From NCBI RefSeq assembly GCF_003086695.1, contig NZ_CP025999.1, positions 3,548,344 through 3,612,343 on the forward strand: a DNA stretch of 64,000 nucleotides, written 5' to 3'. The notes beneath the pieces were generated by a model. The model saw only the letters and a list, made by a program, of their open reading frames with translations, did not search any database and was not told the DNA's origin. Shown here piece by piece: positions 19,486 through 28,208 of the stretch (the stretch's first letter is position 1; each line of letters begins with the position of its first letter). The position numbers were made by a program, and so were the translations under genes. This stretch comes from Stenotrophomonas sp. SAU14A_NAIMI4_8 (GTDB lineage: Bacteria > Pseudomonadota > Gammaproteobacteria > Xanthomonadales > Xanthomonadaceae).

Positions 19486-20033
19486 CAGTTCAGGCGCTGG
19501 CGGTGGCGCGCGGCCAGCACCACATCGCCGTGCAGCAGCAGCACTGCCACGCGGATGAATTCCTCGATTTCCGACAGCGCCTCGTCATCGTCCTCGCCGC
19601 CGGCTTCGAAATCCTCGCTGGAGGCACGCGCCAGGCTGGCCATGTCGGTCAGCGCTTCCTCGCCCTCTTCGGACAGGGTGGGACGGCGGCCGCCGCTGCC
19701 CAGGCCGAAGCCACCCAGGAACGAACGGGTCCAGCTGAACATGGCATCGGCCTGCGCGGCCACGTCGTCGTTGTCGGTCAGCAGCAGCTCGAAGGCGAAA
19801 TCGCGGTCTTCCAGCTGCTTGATGGTGGCTTCCAGCAGCTGCGCCAGCGCGCTGCCGGGGGCGACCGGGGCCAGATTGTCGTCGGCCAGCACGCGGGCCG
19901 GCCAGTCGTTGCCGGGGGCGCCGCCGGCGGCCAGCCAGCCGCACAGGCCGCCATGCAGCTCGGCAGCGGTGGCGCCCAGGCCCAGTTCCTGGCTGGCGCG
20001 GGAAACGTCGTCGACGGAGGGAAGTTCGGTCAT
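19485..20033 (-). CDS. ygfB: UPF0149 family protein YgfB
   Basis: YgfB/YecA family, 182 residues, all-helical. In Pseudomonas aeruginosa YgfB modulates ampDh3 expression and beta-lactam resistance; its role here is unknown. The family pattern is seen in the early helix AAELHGGLCGWLAAGG, the WTRSFLGGFGLG helix in the middle, and an acidic C-terminal third (DFEAGGEDDDEALSEIEEFIRVAVLLL). The ATG at 20033 is preceded by CGAACGAG-type sequence and gives the family N-terminus. It is the first gene of the ygfB-pepP unit and diverges from zapA across about 150 bp. Confidence 0.92.
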   Translation of the reverse strand: MTELPSVDDVSRASQELGLGATAAELHGGLCGWLAAGGAPGNDWPARVLADDNLAPVAPGSALAQLLEATIKQLEDRDFAFELLLTDNDDVAAQADAMFSWTRSFLGGFGLGSGGRRPTLSEEGEEALTDMASLARASSEDFEAGGEDDDEALSEIEEFIRVAVLLLHGDVVLAARHRQRLN

Positions 20034-20184
20034 CGTGCGGCTCGTTCGTAAGGGAAACCCGGGGCGCGCACGCGCGCGCCCGTGAGCCCTGTAGTGTAGC
20101 AACCCAACCGGGTCGTCCTCGTGGCAGTCCGGCCCTGCTGCGACAACGCTTGACCGCCCTTACCCGGCTTGCCTATCGTGCGGC

Positions 20185-20406
20185 ATGGAACCCGCCGACC
20201 CCCTTGCCCAGCTGCAGGCTTTTGCCGCCCGCGTGGAAGCGCTGCTGGAGCGCAACCAGCGCCTGGCCGAGGAGAACCGCAGCCTGCGCCACCAGCAGGA
20301 ACAGCTGGTGGCCGAGCGGTCCACCCTGCTGGCCAAGAACGAACAGGCCCGCTCGCGGGTGGAAGCGATGATCAGCCGGCTCAAATCCCTGGAGCAGCAC
20401 ACATGA
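20185..20406 (+). CDS. TIGR02449 family small coiled-coil protein
   Basis: A 73-residue protein made of one continuous coiled coil (ARVEALLERNQRLAEENRSL... RSRVEAMISRLKSLEQ). It belongs to the small TIGR02449 group found beside zapA and resembles ZapB, a coiled-coil partner of ZapA at the division ring. Its stop overlaps the zapA start (ATGA), so the two are made together. A role in Z-ring stabilisation is inferred from position and structure only. Confidence 0.85.
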   Translation: MEPADPLAQLQAFAARVEALLERNQRLAEENRSLRHQQEQLVAERSTLLAKNEQARSRVEAMISRLKSLEQHT

Positions 20407-20699
20407 GCGCAGAACCGGTCAGTGTCCGCATCCTCGATCGTGAATACACCGTGGGCGTGGGCGGCGATGAACGCGACAGCCTGATGGCCGCCGCGCGCCT
20501 GCTGGATGCACGCATGCGCGAAATCCGCGGCAGCAACCGCATGGCCGCTGTTGATCGGGTGGCGGTGCTGGCCGCACTGAATCTGGCCCACGAGCTGCAA
20601 CTGCTGCGCGACGAGAACGCGCGCCAAGCGGTGGCCCTGCAGCAGACCCTGGCCGATCTGAACCGGCGCCTGGACCGCGCGATCGATAGCAGCGTGTGA
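20403..20699 (+). CDS. zapA: cell division protein ZapA
   Basis: ZapA, 98 residues, binds FtsZ and cross-links protofilaments in the cytokinetic ring. The N-terminal globular part has VSVRILDREYTVGVGGDERDSL. The second half is the dimerising coiled coil (VAVLAALNLAHELQLLRDE... LADLNRRLDRAI). The ATG at 20403 overlaps the upstream small coiled-coil gene. Downstream are 6S RNA and the 5-formyl-THF cyclo-ligase gene, the classical zapA-ssrS-ygfA arrangement. Confidence 0.95.
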   Translation: MSAEPVSVRILDREYTVGVGGDERDSLMAAARLLDARMREIRGSNRMAAVDRVAVLAALNLAHELQLLRDENARQAVALQQTLADLNRRLDRAIDSSV

Positions 20700-20783
20700 G
20701 CAACGCGCACAACGCGTCTTCTCATATCTGAATTGGCACGGACTGTTGCCGACGAACGGCCTATCCAGATCGTGCACGCTGGC

Positions 20784-20789
20784 TATAAT
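20784..20789 (+). promoter_or_regulatory. -10 box (TATAAT) of 6S RNA
   Basis: A perfect TATAAT placed 6-8 bp before the predicted 5' end of the 6S RNA terminal stem. No convincing -35 box is seen at 17 bp spacing. Confidence 0.8.
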
Positions 20790-20795
20790 GGCCAC

Positions 20796-20983
20796 GCGTT
20801 CTCTGCGGTACTCGACGGCATGTGCAAACATTCGCCTTGTCCCTTAAGAACGACACCGGGAGCGCGACAGCGCCGGGAGTGCAGGTCCGCCTTGTAGCGG
20901 GAAGCCCGATGGTTCTCCAGCGTTCCCACTTGAGCCCCCGGGTTCAAGGTCGTTTCGCATGCATCGACATTGCGGAGAATGCA
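20796..20983 (+). ncRNA. ssrS: 6S RNA
   Basis: 6S RNA binds sigma-70 RNA polymerase by mimicking an open promoter and lowers transcription in stationary phase. Position between zapA and the 5-formyl-THF cyclo-ligase gene is diagnostic. The length, about 188 nt, is right. The terminal stem pairs 20796-20807 with 20971-20982 (three G-U pairs). Inside is a long imperfect rod with internal C/G-rich bulges, the large central bubble lying around 20835-20850 and 20915-20935. A perfect -10 box precedes it and a Rho-independent hairpin follows. Ends are estimated to within a few bases. Confidence 0.92.
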
Positions 20984-20992
20984 ATATTCCAG

Positions 20993-21028
20993 CAAGGGCG
21001 GCGTCTTCGGGCGTCGCCCTTGTTCTTT
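20993..21028 (+). terminator. Rho-independent terminator after 6S RNA
   Basis: A 13-bp stem, CAAGGGCG plus GCGTC, is closed by a TTCG loop (20993-21022) and followed by TTCTTT. It lies 10 nt beyond the 6S stem and 38 bp before the next start codon, so it could also act as a partial terminator into the cyclo-ligase gene. Confidence 0.8.
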
Positions 21029-21065
21029 CCGGCACAATGGCCGCTGTTTCCTGCCGCCACCTGCC

Positions 21066-21655
21066 ATGACCGACCCGCGCCAGGCCCTGCGCCACGACCT
21101 GCGGCAACGCCGCCGCGCACTTTCCGCGCCCATCCGCATTGCGGCTGCCGAATCGCTGGCCGACGCCCTGCTGGCCCTGCCCTTCGCCCCGCGCGAAGGC
21201 GCCGTGGCCGGCTACTGGGCGCTGGATGGCGAGATCGCCCTGCACCGCTGGCAACTGCAGCTGCCTGACACCGTGGCCTATTGCCTGCCGGTGCTGGCCG
21301 GCGATGTGCTGCGCTTTGCGCCGTGGCGGCCGGGCCAGCCCCTGACCAGCAACCGCTACGGCATTCCCGAGCCCGATGTGGCCGTGGCCGACACCCTGGA
21401 CGCCAGCCAGATGGCGCTGGTGGTCACCCCGCTGGTGGGCTTCGACGCGCAGTGCCGGCGGCTGGGCATGGGGGGCGGCTGGTATGATCGCAGCTTCGCC
21501 TTCCGCCACGACCGGCCGGCACCGCCCTGGCTGGTGGGTGCCGCGTTCGCCGCGCAGCAGGTCGAGTCCTTGCCGGTGGCGTCGTGGGACGTGCCGGTGG
21601 ATGCGATCTGCACCGAAGACGGCACCCTGTTCCCCTCCGCTGCCCCCGTGAACGC

Positions 21656-21659
<4 letters not shown>
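21066..21659 (+). CDS. 5-formyltetrahydrofolate cyclo-ligase
   Basis: YgfA/Fau/MTHFS family, 197 residues. It converts 5-formyl-THF to 5,10-methenyl-THF with ATP, returning inhibitory stored folate to the one-carbon pool. Signatures seen are RQALRHDLRQRRRAL at the N-terminus, NRYGIPEPD in the middle and the nucleotide-binding loop LVGFDAQCRRLGMGGGWYDR near residue 135. In E. coli the homologue, co-transcribed with 6S RNA, affects persister formation. The stop overlaps the start of the EVE gene (ATGA). Confidence 0.95.
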
Positions 21660-22135
<476 letters not shown>

Positions 22136-22157
22136 TTCCCTGCCTGAGAGTTTTCCC

Positions 22158-22805
22158 ATGTCCGAAGCCAAGCGCCTGGCCGCTGAAAAAGCCATCGAAT
22201 ACGTCGAAGACGGCATGATCGTCGGGGTCGGCACCGGTTCCACCGTGGCCTACTTCATCGATGCGCTGGCCCGCATCCAGCACCGCATCAAGGGCGCGGT
22301 GTCCAGTTCGGAACAGAGCACCGCGCGCCTGAAGCAGCACGGCATCGAGGTGATCGAGCTGAACCACACCGGCAACCTGTCGCTGTACGTGGACGGCGCC
22401 GATGAGTGCGATCCGGGCAAGTGCCTGATCAAGGGCGGTGGCGCGGCGCTGACCCGCGAAAAGATCATCGCCGAGGCCAGCGAGCGTTTCGTCTGCATCG
22501 TCGATCCCAGCAAGCAGGTGCCGGTACTGGGCAATTTCCCGCTGCCGGTGGAAGTGATTCCGATGGCGCGCAGCCTGGTGGCCCGACAGATCCGCGACAT
22601 GACCGGCGGCCAGCCGACCTGGCGCGAGGGCGTGGTGACCGACAACGGCAACCAGATCCTGGACATCCACAACCTGCAGATCACCGATCCGGAAAAGCTG
22701 GAGCGCGAGCTGAACCAGCTGCCGGGCGTGGTCTGCGTGGGCCTGTTCGCGCGCCGCCGCGCCGATGTGGTGATTGTCGGCGGTGAACCGCCGGTCGTGC
22801 TCTGA
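22158..22805 (+). CDS. rpiA: ribose-5-phosphate isomerase A
   Basis: RpiA, 215 residues, interconverts ribose-5-phosphate and ribulose-5-phosphate in the pentose phosphate pathway. Motifs seen are [13 protein letters not shown], the active-site DGADE with the following [17 protein letters not shown], and the C-terminal [21 protein letters not shown]. All catalytic residues (Asp, Glu, Lys) are in place. The ATG at 22158 follows a GAGAG-type binding site. Confidence 0.98.
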   Translation: MSEAKRLAAEKAIEYVEDGMIVGVGTGSTVAYFIDALARIQHRIKGAVSSSEQSTARLKQHGIEVIELNHTGNLSLYVDGADECDPGKCLIKGGGAALTREKIIAEASERFVCIVDPSKQVPVLGNFPLPVEVIPMARSLVARQIRDMTGGQPTWREGVVTDNGNQILDIHNLQITDPEKLERELNQLPGVVCVGLFARRRADVVIVGGEPPVVL

Positions 22806-22823
22806 CCCCTGCGAAGGACTCTG

Positions 22824-23273
22824 ATGATGTCGCTGTTGCGTTCGCTGCTGATGCTTCCGCTGCTGGCCCTGACCGGCTGTGCCACCGATGCCGCCCGCCA
22901 CTGGGTGGAGCTGGACGGCGCCCGTTACAAAGTCGAGCTGGCCACCAACGATGACACCCGCGCCCGCGGCCTGATGTTCCGCGACCAGATGCCGGCCGAC
23001 CACGGCATGCTGTTCGTGCACGAGCAGGAGGAGATGCAGGCGTACTGGATGAAGAACACCCGGATCGCGCTGGACATCCTGTACTTCGACAGCCAGCGCC
23101 GGCTGGTCAGCCAGCAGCGCGATGTGCCGCCCTGCTCGGCCGGCGACCGCTGCCCGCCCTACCCCAGCAGCGGCCCGGCCCGCTACGTGCTGGAGCTCAA
23201 TGCGGGCCAGGCGGAAAAGCTGAAGCTGAAGGACGGCACCGCACTGACCTTCGGCCCGGGCATCGAGAACTGA
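22824..23273 (+). CDS. DUF192 family lipoprotein
   Basis: A 149-residue DUF192 protein with an N-terminal lipoprotein signal (MLPLLALTGC, lipid-modified Cys at residue 20), so it should sit in the periplasm anchored to a membrane. The DUF192 core is clear: RGLMFRDQMPADHGMLFV, the YWMKNTRIALDILYFD strand pair, and the closing VLELNAGQAEKLKLKDG. Function unknown. It follows rpiA by 18 bp. Two ATG codons are adjacent (22824 and 22827) and either could be used. Confidence 0.9.
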   Translation: MMSLLRSLLMLPLLALTGCATDAARHWVELDGARYKVELATNDDTRARGLMFRDQMPADHGMLFVHEQEEMQAYWMKNTRIALDILYFDSQRRLVSQQRDVPPCSAGDRCPPYPSSGPARYVLELNAGQAEKLKLKDGTALTFGPGIEN

Positions 23274-23348
23274 CGGACCGCCGGGCTGCGCCCGGCACCC
23301 GCCGAATCAACATCAACGGCAACGTCAAATTCGTGCATTTCGAGGGAT

Positions 23349-23448
23349 GCGGGGTGGGTCCGGTGGCGGGGGACGGCGCAAGTACGTCCCTGTAGCCTTG
23401 GCCGCGGCATCCATGCCGCGGACACCCCCGCCACCGGACCCACCCCGC
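23349..23448. repeat. long-stem hairpin element, copy 3
   Basis: Perfect 24-bp arms (23349-23372 with 23425-23448) enclose the recurring spacer text ACGGCGCAAGTACGTCC and the central palindrome CCGCGGCATCCATGCCGCGG (23402-23421). Same family as 628-713 and 17714-17811. Confidence 0.85.
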
Positions 23449-23483
23449 CTTCGACAGGTTCCCGCGATCTGTTGGAACGGCAC

Positions 23484-23568
23484 GGGGTCGGACCCCGTTG
23501 CTGCGCAACGGGCTCCGACCCCAGATTGATTTCGATATCTGACGGTAGATCCACGCCATGCGTGGATG
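23484..23568. repeat. GGGGTC hairpin followed by a SMAG
   Basis: GGGGTCGGACCCCGTTGC...GGGCTCCGACCCC (23484-23522), then a GTAGATCC...GGATG SMAG (23545-23568). These lie between the DUF192 and SirB1 genes. Confidence 0.85.
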
Positions 23569-23638
23569 GGGAACAACGACATGCGGAATTCACGCCGCAC
23601 CGCTTGAAACCGCCTGCGATTGCCGCCAGTCTGTGGCC

Positions 23639-24484
23639 ATGCAGGACCGGATCACACTCCCCGACTGGGATGCACTGGCCGACCTCGATGACGAGGCGCT
23701 GCCACTGTTGCCGACCGCGCTGCTGATCGCGCGCGATGAATACCCCGATCTTCAACCCGGCGTGTACGAGGCGCTGGTGCAGAGCCATGTCGATCACCTG
23801 CGCGCCGAAGTGGACACGATCGAGCGCTGGCCGATGAAGATGGCCGCGGTGAACCGCCACCTGTTCGACGAGCTGGGTTACAGCGGTGACCACCAGCAGT
23901 ACTACGACCCGCGCAACAGCTACCTCAACCAGGTGTTCGAACGGCGCCTGGGCAATCCCATTTCGCTGGCCCTGGTGCAGATGGAAGTGGCCCGGCGGCT
24001 GGGCATTCCGCTGGACGGGGTGTCCTTCCCCGGCCATTTCCTGGTGCGCCTGCCCGTGGACGACGGGGTGCTGGTGATGGACCCGTTCAATGGCGGTCGC
24101 CCGCTGGACGTGGACGAGCTGCGCGAACGCGCCAAGTCACACCTGGGCGGGCAGGCGCCGGATGACCAGGTGCTGGCGCAGATCCTGGATCCGGCGCCGA
24201 GCCGGGCGATCCTGATCCGCATGCTGCGCAACCTGCATGGCGTCTATGCCGAAGCCGGCGAATGGGACCGTGCCGCGCGCAGCGCCGACCGACTGCTGAA
24301 ACTGGCCCCGGAACAGGACGATGCCCTGCGCGACCGTGGCCTGGCCTATCTGCAGCTGGAGTACCTGGCCGGCGCCCGGCATGACCTGGGGCAATACCTG
24401 AAGCGAAACCCGGACGCCAGCGATGCGCAGTGGCTGCGCGAGAAGCTGATCGACCTGGGCGGGCCGATGCCGCGGTTGCATTGA
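23639..24484 (+). CDS. SirB1 family protein (transglutaminase-like plus TPR)
   Basis: A 281-residue protein of the SirB1/YchA group. The N-terminal two thirds is a transglutaminase-like fold (LFDELGYSGDHQQYYDPRNSYLNQVFERRLGNPISLALV, then GVSFPGHFLVRL with the His, and VMDPFNGG with the Asp). The usual catalytic Cys is absent near NPISLALV, as in the family, so it is probably not a protease. The C-terminal 90 residues form TPR helices (WDRAARSADRLLKLAPEQDDALRDRGLAYLQLE). Function is unknown. The ATG at 23639 is chosen because upstream in-frame sequence is SMAG repeat. Confidence 0.9.
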   Translation: MQDRITLPDWDALADLDDEALPLLPTALLIARDEYPDLQPGVYEALVQSHVDHLRAEVDTIERWPMKMAAVNRHLFDELGYSGDHQQYYDPRNSYLNQVFERRLGNPISLALVQMEVARRLGIPLDGVSFPGHFLVRLPVDDGVLVMDPFNGGRPLDVDELRERAKSHLGGQAPDDQVLAQILDPAPSRAILIRMLRNLHGVYAEAGEWDRAARSADRLLKLAPEQDDALRDRGLAYLQLEYLAGARHDLGQYLKRNPDASDAQWLREKLIDLGGPMPRLH

Positions 24485-24487
24485 CCG

Positions 24488-24510
24488 GTAGCGCCGGGCC
24501 ATGCCCGGCG
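24488..24510. repeat. SMAG palindrome
   Basis: GTAGCGCCGGGCC-ATG-CCCGGCG between the convergent SirB1-type and rubredoxin genes. Confidence 0.85.
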
Positions 24511-24519
24511 GCGCCTCAA

Positions 24520-24744
24520 TCAATCGATCTCGACCATCTCGAAATCGTCCTTGGTCACCCCGCAATCGGGGCAGGTCCAGGTCTCGGGAATGTCCTCCCA
24601 GCGCGTGCCCGGGGCGATGCCCTCTTCCGGCAGCCCGTCCGCCTCACGGTAGATGAAGCCGCAGACCACGCACATCCAGGTGCGCAAGGTGGTGGGGGTG
24701 GCATCGCTCATCGGATAATCAAGGCTGGATTCACTGGCCGTCAT
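24520..24744 (-). CDS. rubredoxin
   Basis: A one-iron electron carrier of 74 residues. The two Cys pairs that bind iron are CVVCG and CPDCG, separated by the usual [25 protein letters not shown] with the rubredoxin aromatic core. The ATG at 24744 has GGTGGGA upstream; a second ATG at 24711 would start directly at the conserved fold, so the true start may be either. It may deliver electrons to an alkane hydroxylase or oxygen-detoxifying enzyme, but no such partner is nearby. It diverges from thiE with 34 bp between start codons. Confidence 0.95.
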   Translation of the reverse strand: MTASESSLDYPMSDATPTTLRTWMCVVCGFIYREADGLPEEGIAPGTRWEDIPETWTCPDCGVTKDDFEMVEID

Positions 24745-24778
24745 TGTCCCACCGCGGCCCTTCTACCGGTAGCCATCC

Positions 24779-25405
24779 ATGAACGCAGCTTCCCCGGCGC
24801 CCCGCGGCGTCTACCTGATCACCCCGGACGAGGCCGATACCGCGCGCCTGCTGGCACGCACCGCGCCGCTGCTGGCCGCCGGCGCCACCTGGCTGCAGTA
24901 CCGCAACAAGACCGCCAGCGATGCGCTGCGGCTGGAACAGGCCACCGCCCTGCAGGCGCTGTGCGCCGGACACGGCGTGCCGCTGATCATCAACGACGAC
25001 CCGGCGCTGGCGCAGGCCGTGGGCGCGGCCGGCGTGCACCTGGGCGGCACCGACGGTGACATTCCCAGCGCGCGTGCCCTGCTCGGCCCGGCCGCCATCA
25101 TCGGTGCGTCCTGCTACGACCAGGTGGCCAACGCCGAAAAGGCCGTGGCCGCGGGCGCCAGCTACGTGGCCTTCGGCGCCTTCTTCCCCACCACCACGAA
25201 GATCACCAGCAGCCGCGCCCACACCGACCTGCTGCGGCAAACCGCCGCACTGGGCGTGCCGCGGGTGGCCATTGGTGGCCTGACCCCGGACAATGTGGGT
25301 CCCATCATCGACGCCGGCGCCGACCTGGTGGCCGTGGTCAGCGGCATCTATGCCGCACCGGACCCGGTCGCGATCCAGCGCGCCTTCCTCGCCCAGTTCG
25401 CGTAA
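24779..25405 (+). CDS. thiE: thiamine phosphate synthase
   Basis: ThiE, 208 residues, joins the thiazole and pyrimidine halves of thiamine into thiamine phosphate with release of PPi. The TIM-barrel motifs are present: [11 protein letters not shown] (diphosphate-binding Arg/Lys), [46 protein letters not shown] and AVVSGIY. It is followed after 16 bp by hemL, a pairing common in this family though the pathways are unrelated. Confidence 0.97.
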   Translation: MNAASPAPRGVYLITPDEADTARLLARTAPLLAAGATWLQYRNKTASDALRLEQATALQALCAGHGVPLIINDDPALAQAVGAAGVHLGGTDGDIPSARALLGPAAIIGASCYDQVANAEKAVAAGASYVAFGAFFPTTTKITSSRAHTDLLRQTAALGVPRVAIGGLTPDNVGPIIDAGADLVAVVSGIYAAPDPVAIQRAFLAQFA

Positions 25406-25421
25406 TGCCCAGGAAAGCCCC

Positions 25422-26711
25422 ATGAACCACGACCAGTCCCACGCCCTGTTCTCCCGCGCCCAGCAGCTGCTGCCGGGCGGCGTCAATTCGCCGGTGCGCG
25501 CGTTCAAGTCGGTGGGCGGCGAACCGTTCTTCGTCGAACGCGCCGACGGCGCCTACCTGTACGACGTGGACGGCAACCGCTACATCGACTACGTGGGCTC
25601 GTGGGGCCCGATGATCGTCGGCCACAACCACCCGGCCGTGCGCCAGGCGGTGAAGCGGGCGATCGACAACGGCCTGTCCTTCGGTGCGCCGTGCGCGGCA
25701 GAAGTGACCATGGCCGAGACCATCACCCGGCTGGTGCCGTCGTGCGAAATGGTGCGCATGGTCAATTCGGGCACCGAAGCCACGCTGTCGGCCATCCGCC
25801 TGGCGCGCGGCGCCACCGGCCGCAACCGTATCGTGAAGTTCGAAGGCTGCTACCACGGCCACGGCGATTCGTTCCTGGTCAAGGCCGGCAGCGGCATGCT
25901 GACCCTGGGCGTGCCGACCTCGCCGGGCGTACCGGCGGGCCTGAGCGAACTGACCCTGACCCTGCCCTACAACGATTTCGAAGCGGCCACCGCGCTGTTC
26001 GAGGCGCAGGGCAGCGAGATTGCCGGGCTCATCATCGAACCGGTGGTGGGCAACGCCAACTGCATTCCGCCGCGCGAGGGTTACCTGCAGCACCTGCGTG
26101 CGCTGTGCACGCAGCACGGTGCGCTGCTGATCTTCGATGAAGTGATGACCGGTTTCCGCGTGGCCCTGGGCGGCGCGCAGGCGCACTACGGCATCACCCC
26201 GGACCTGACCACCTTCGGCAAGATCATCGGCGGCGGCATGCCGGTGGGTGCCTATGGTGGCCGCCGCGACCTGATGCAGCAGATTGCACCGGCCGGCCCG
26301 ATCTACCAGGCCGGCACGCTCAGCGGCAATCCGGTGGCGATGGCCGCCGGCCTCGCCATGCTCGACCTGGTATCGCAGCCGGGCTTCCATGCCGACCTGG
26401 CCGAGCGCACCGCGCGCCTGTGTGCCGGCCTGGAAGCGGCGGCCGCCGAAGCCGGCGTGGCGGTGACCACCACCCAGGTGGGCGCGATGTTCGGTCTGTT
26501 CTTCACCAGCGAAAAGGTGGAGACCTATGCCCAGGCCACGGCCTGCGATATTCCGGCGTTCAACCGCTTCTTCCACGCCATGCTGGAACAGGGCGTGTTC
26601 CTGGCGCCGTCGGCGTACGAAGCCGGGTTCATGTCCAGCGCGCACGACGATGCGGTGATCGAGGCCACGCTGGCCGCCGCACGCGTGGCGTTCAAGGCCG
26701 CGAAGGGGTAA
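25422..26711 (+). CDS. hemL: glutamate-1-semialdehyde 2,1-aminomutase
   Basis: HemL (GSA-AM), 429 residues, a PLP enzyme that turns glutamate-1-semialdehyde into 5-aminolevulinate, the tetrapyrrole precursor of heme. The PLP-binding lysine is K267 in [16 protein letters not shown]. Upstream landmarks are [44 protein letters not shown] and [13 protein letters not shown] with the PLP-pairing Asp. The ATG at 25422 follows AGGAAAG. It precedes a SMAG cluster that separates it from the azurin gene on the opposite strand. Confidence 0.98.
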   Translation: MNHDQSHALFSRAQQLLPGGVNSPVRAFKSVGGEPFFVERADGAYLYDVDGNRYIDYVGSWGPMIVGHNHPAVRQAVKRAIDNGLSFGAPCAAEVTMAETITRLVPSCEMVRMVNSGTEATLSAIRLARGATGRNRIVKFEGCYHGHGDSFLVKAGSGMLTLGVPTSPGVPAGLSELTLTLPYNDFEAATALFEAQGSEIAGLIIEPVVGNANCIPPREGYLQHLRALCTQHGALLIFDEVMTGFRVALGGAQAHYGITPDLTTFGKIIGGGMPVGAYGGRRDLMQQIAPAGPIYQAGTLSGNPVAMAAGLAMLDLVSQPGFHADLAERTARLCAGLEAAAAEAGVAVTTTQVGAMFGLFFTSEKVETYAQATACDIPAFNRFFHAMLEQGVFLAPSAYEAGFMSSAHDDAVIEATLAAARVAFKAAKG

Positions 26712-26756
26712 GCGGTCTCGGGTGGGGGCCGACCTTGGTTGGCACCCTTGGGCACC

Positions 26757-26813
26757 CATCCACGCATGGCGTGGATCTACCTGGGCCTGGTAGGTGCCAA
26801 CCTTGGTTGGCAC
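26757..26813. repeat. SMAG pair between hemL and azurin genes
   Basis: CATCCACGC...GATCTAC (26757-26780, GTAG head on minus) and GTAGGTGCCAACCTTGGTTGGCAC-type palindrome (26790-26813, head on plus). The heads face each other. A further CCTTGGTTGGCACC half lies at about 26732. Confidence 0.85.
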
Positions 26814-26821
26814 GAAGAATA

Positions 26822-27271
26822 TCAACCGAAGACGAAGCTGCCCTTCATCATCGCGAAGTGCCCCGGGAACGAGCAGAAGAAGGTGTAATCACCGCCCTTC
26901 TGCAGGCCCTTGGTGGAAAACCGCACGCGCGTCGTCTCGCCGCCACCGATCACCTTGGTATGCGCCAGCACCCGCTTGTCGGCCTTGGGCAGGTAGCTGT
27001 CGGCCAGGCTCATGCGCATGCCGGCCAGGGCCACCGGCTGGTAGTCGGCCGTGCGGGTCAGCACCCAGTTGTGGCCCATGGCGGTGGCCGCCAGCTTGCC
27101 GGTGTGGCGCAGGGTCAGGTCCACTTCGCTGCAGTCGGCTGCCACCTTGATCTGCCGGCTGCTGAAGGTCATCTGGTCGGTGCTGTCGATGCTCACCGCA
27201 CACACCCGCGCCATTGCCGCCGGTGCGAACAGCAGCGCACCCAGTCCGATTGCCACGCCCCAAGCTTTCAT
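26822..27271 (-). CDS. azurin
   Basis: Azurin, a periplasmic type 1 blue-copper electron carrier, 149 residues with a 22-residue signal peptide (MKAWGVAIGLGALLFAPAAMA). All copper ligands are present with exact azurin spacing: G66-H67, C133, H138 and M142. The C24-C47 pair matches the family disulfide. The ATG at 27271 has AGGAGA seven bases upstream, so an in-frame GTG two codons earlier was not used. In related bacteria azurin carries electrons to respiratory enzymes and helps in redox stress. No partner gene is adjacent. Confidence 0.97.
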   Translation of the reverse strand: MKAWGVAIGLGALLFAPAAMARVCAVSIDSTDQMTFSSRQIKVAADCSEVDLTLRHTGKLAATAMGHNWVLTRTADYQPVALAGMRMSLADSYLPKADKRVLAHTKVIGGGETTRVRFSTKGLQKGGDYTFFCSFPGHFAMMKGSFVFG

Positions 27272-27374
27272 CAACACGTCTCCTGCAGGTTCACCTTCAT
27301 TCTAGGCAGTGACCGCGCGCACGAGCTGCGACAGGGTGTCGCATGCCGTGCACACGCTGAGGCATGCTGCAGGC

Positions 27375-27983
27375 ATGGAGATTCGACTGTTGCTGCTGGA
27401 TGTGGATGGCGTGCTGCTGCAGTACCAGCGCGCGCGCCGCGTGCTGTACCTGGCGCAGACCCTGCAGCGCAGCACCGCGCAGGTGCAGGCCGCGTTGTTC
27501 GACAGTGGGCTGGAAACCGCCTACGACGCCGGGCAGGTCAGCACCGAGGACTATCTGGCACAGCTGGGCCACGCATTGGATGTCAGCGTGGATGTGCCGA
27601 CCTGGATCGCCGCACGCCGGGCCGCGTGCCGGCCGCAGGTGGCGGTGGTGCAGCGCTTGCTGGCCCTGGATGACGCCCTGCCGCTGGCGGTGCTGACCAA
27701 TAACGGACCCCTGATGGCGCAGGTGCTGCCGCAACTGCTGCCGGACCTGCACCCGCGCCTGCAGCCGCGGGTGCTGTGCAGCGGCATGCTGGGCGGCCGC
27801 AAGCCGGACCCGGCGGTGTTCAAGCGCGCATTGCAGCGGCTGGATGCCGATCCAGGCCACACGCTGTTCGTGGATGACCTGTTCGTCAACGTGCGCGGCG
27901 CGCGCGCGGCCGGGCTGCATGCCGAAACCGTGCGCGACGGGCGCGGGCTGGGGAAGGTGTTGAAGCGCTACGGGGTGCGCTGA
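27375..27983 (+). CDS. HAD superfamily hydrolase
   Basis: A 202-residue HAD-fold phosphatase-like protein. Motif I is LLLDVDGVLLQY (DxD at about residues 9-11), motif II is AVLTNN, motif III the Lys in GRKPDPAVFKRAL, and motif IV TLFVDDLFVNV. The cap is a small helical C1 type. All catalytic residues are present, so it should be active on a phosphorylated small molecule (YihX/pyrimidine-5'-nucleotidase-like), but the substrate is not evident. The gene diverges from azurin and is followed directly by the 55-bp repeat array. Confidence 0.88.
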   Translation: MEIRLLLLDVDGVLLQYQRARRVLYLAQTLQRSTAQVQAALFDSGLETAYDAGQVSTEDYLAQLGHALDVSVDVPTWIAARRAACRPQVAVVQRLLALDDALPLAVLTNNGPLMAQVLPQLLPDLHPRLQPRVLCSGMLGGRKPDPAVFKRALQRLDADPGHTLFVDDLFVNVRGARAAGLHAETVRDGRGLGKVLKRYGVR

Positions 27984-28192
27984 TCCGGGGGTCAGAGCCC
28001 TCTCCGCTGGAGAGGGATCCGACCCCTGCACTGCGATGATCCGGGGTCAGAGCCCTCTCCGCTGGAGAGGGATCCGACCCCTGCACTGCGATGATCCGGG
28101 GTCAGAGCCCTCTCCGCTGGAGAGGGATCCGCCCCCTGCACTGCGATGATCCGGGGTCAGATCCCTCTCGTACGAGAGGGCTCTGACCCCAT
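27981..28192. repeat. 55-bp tandem array of GGGGTC-family hairpins
   Basis: Four units starting at 27981, 28037, 28092 and 28147 (periods 56, 55 and 55). Each holds GGGGTCAGAGCCCTCTCC...GGAGAGGGATCCGACCCC followed by TGCACTGCGA. The fourth is flipped in its inner part (GGGATC/GAGAGGG order exchanged) and ends the array. The first unit begins at the stop codon of the HAD gene. The array lies between two convergent genes. Confidence 0.9.
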
Positions 28193-28208
28193 CATCAGGA
28201 CGTGCAGC

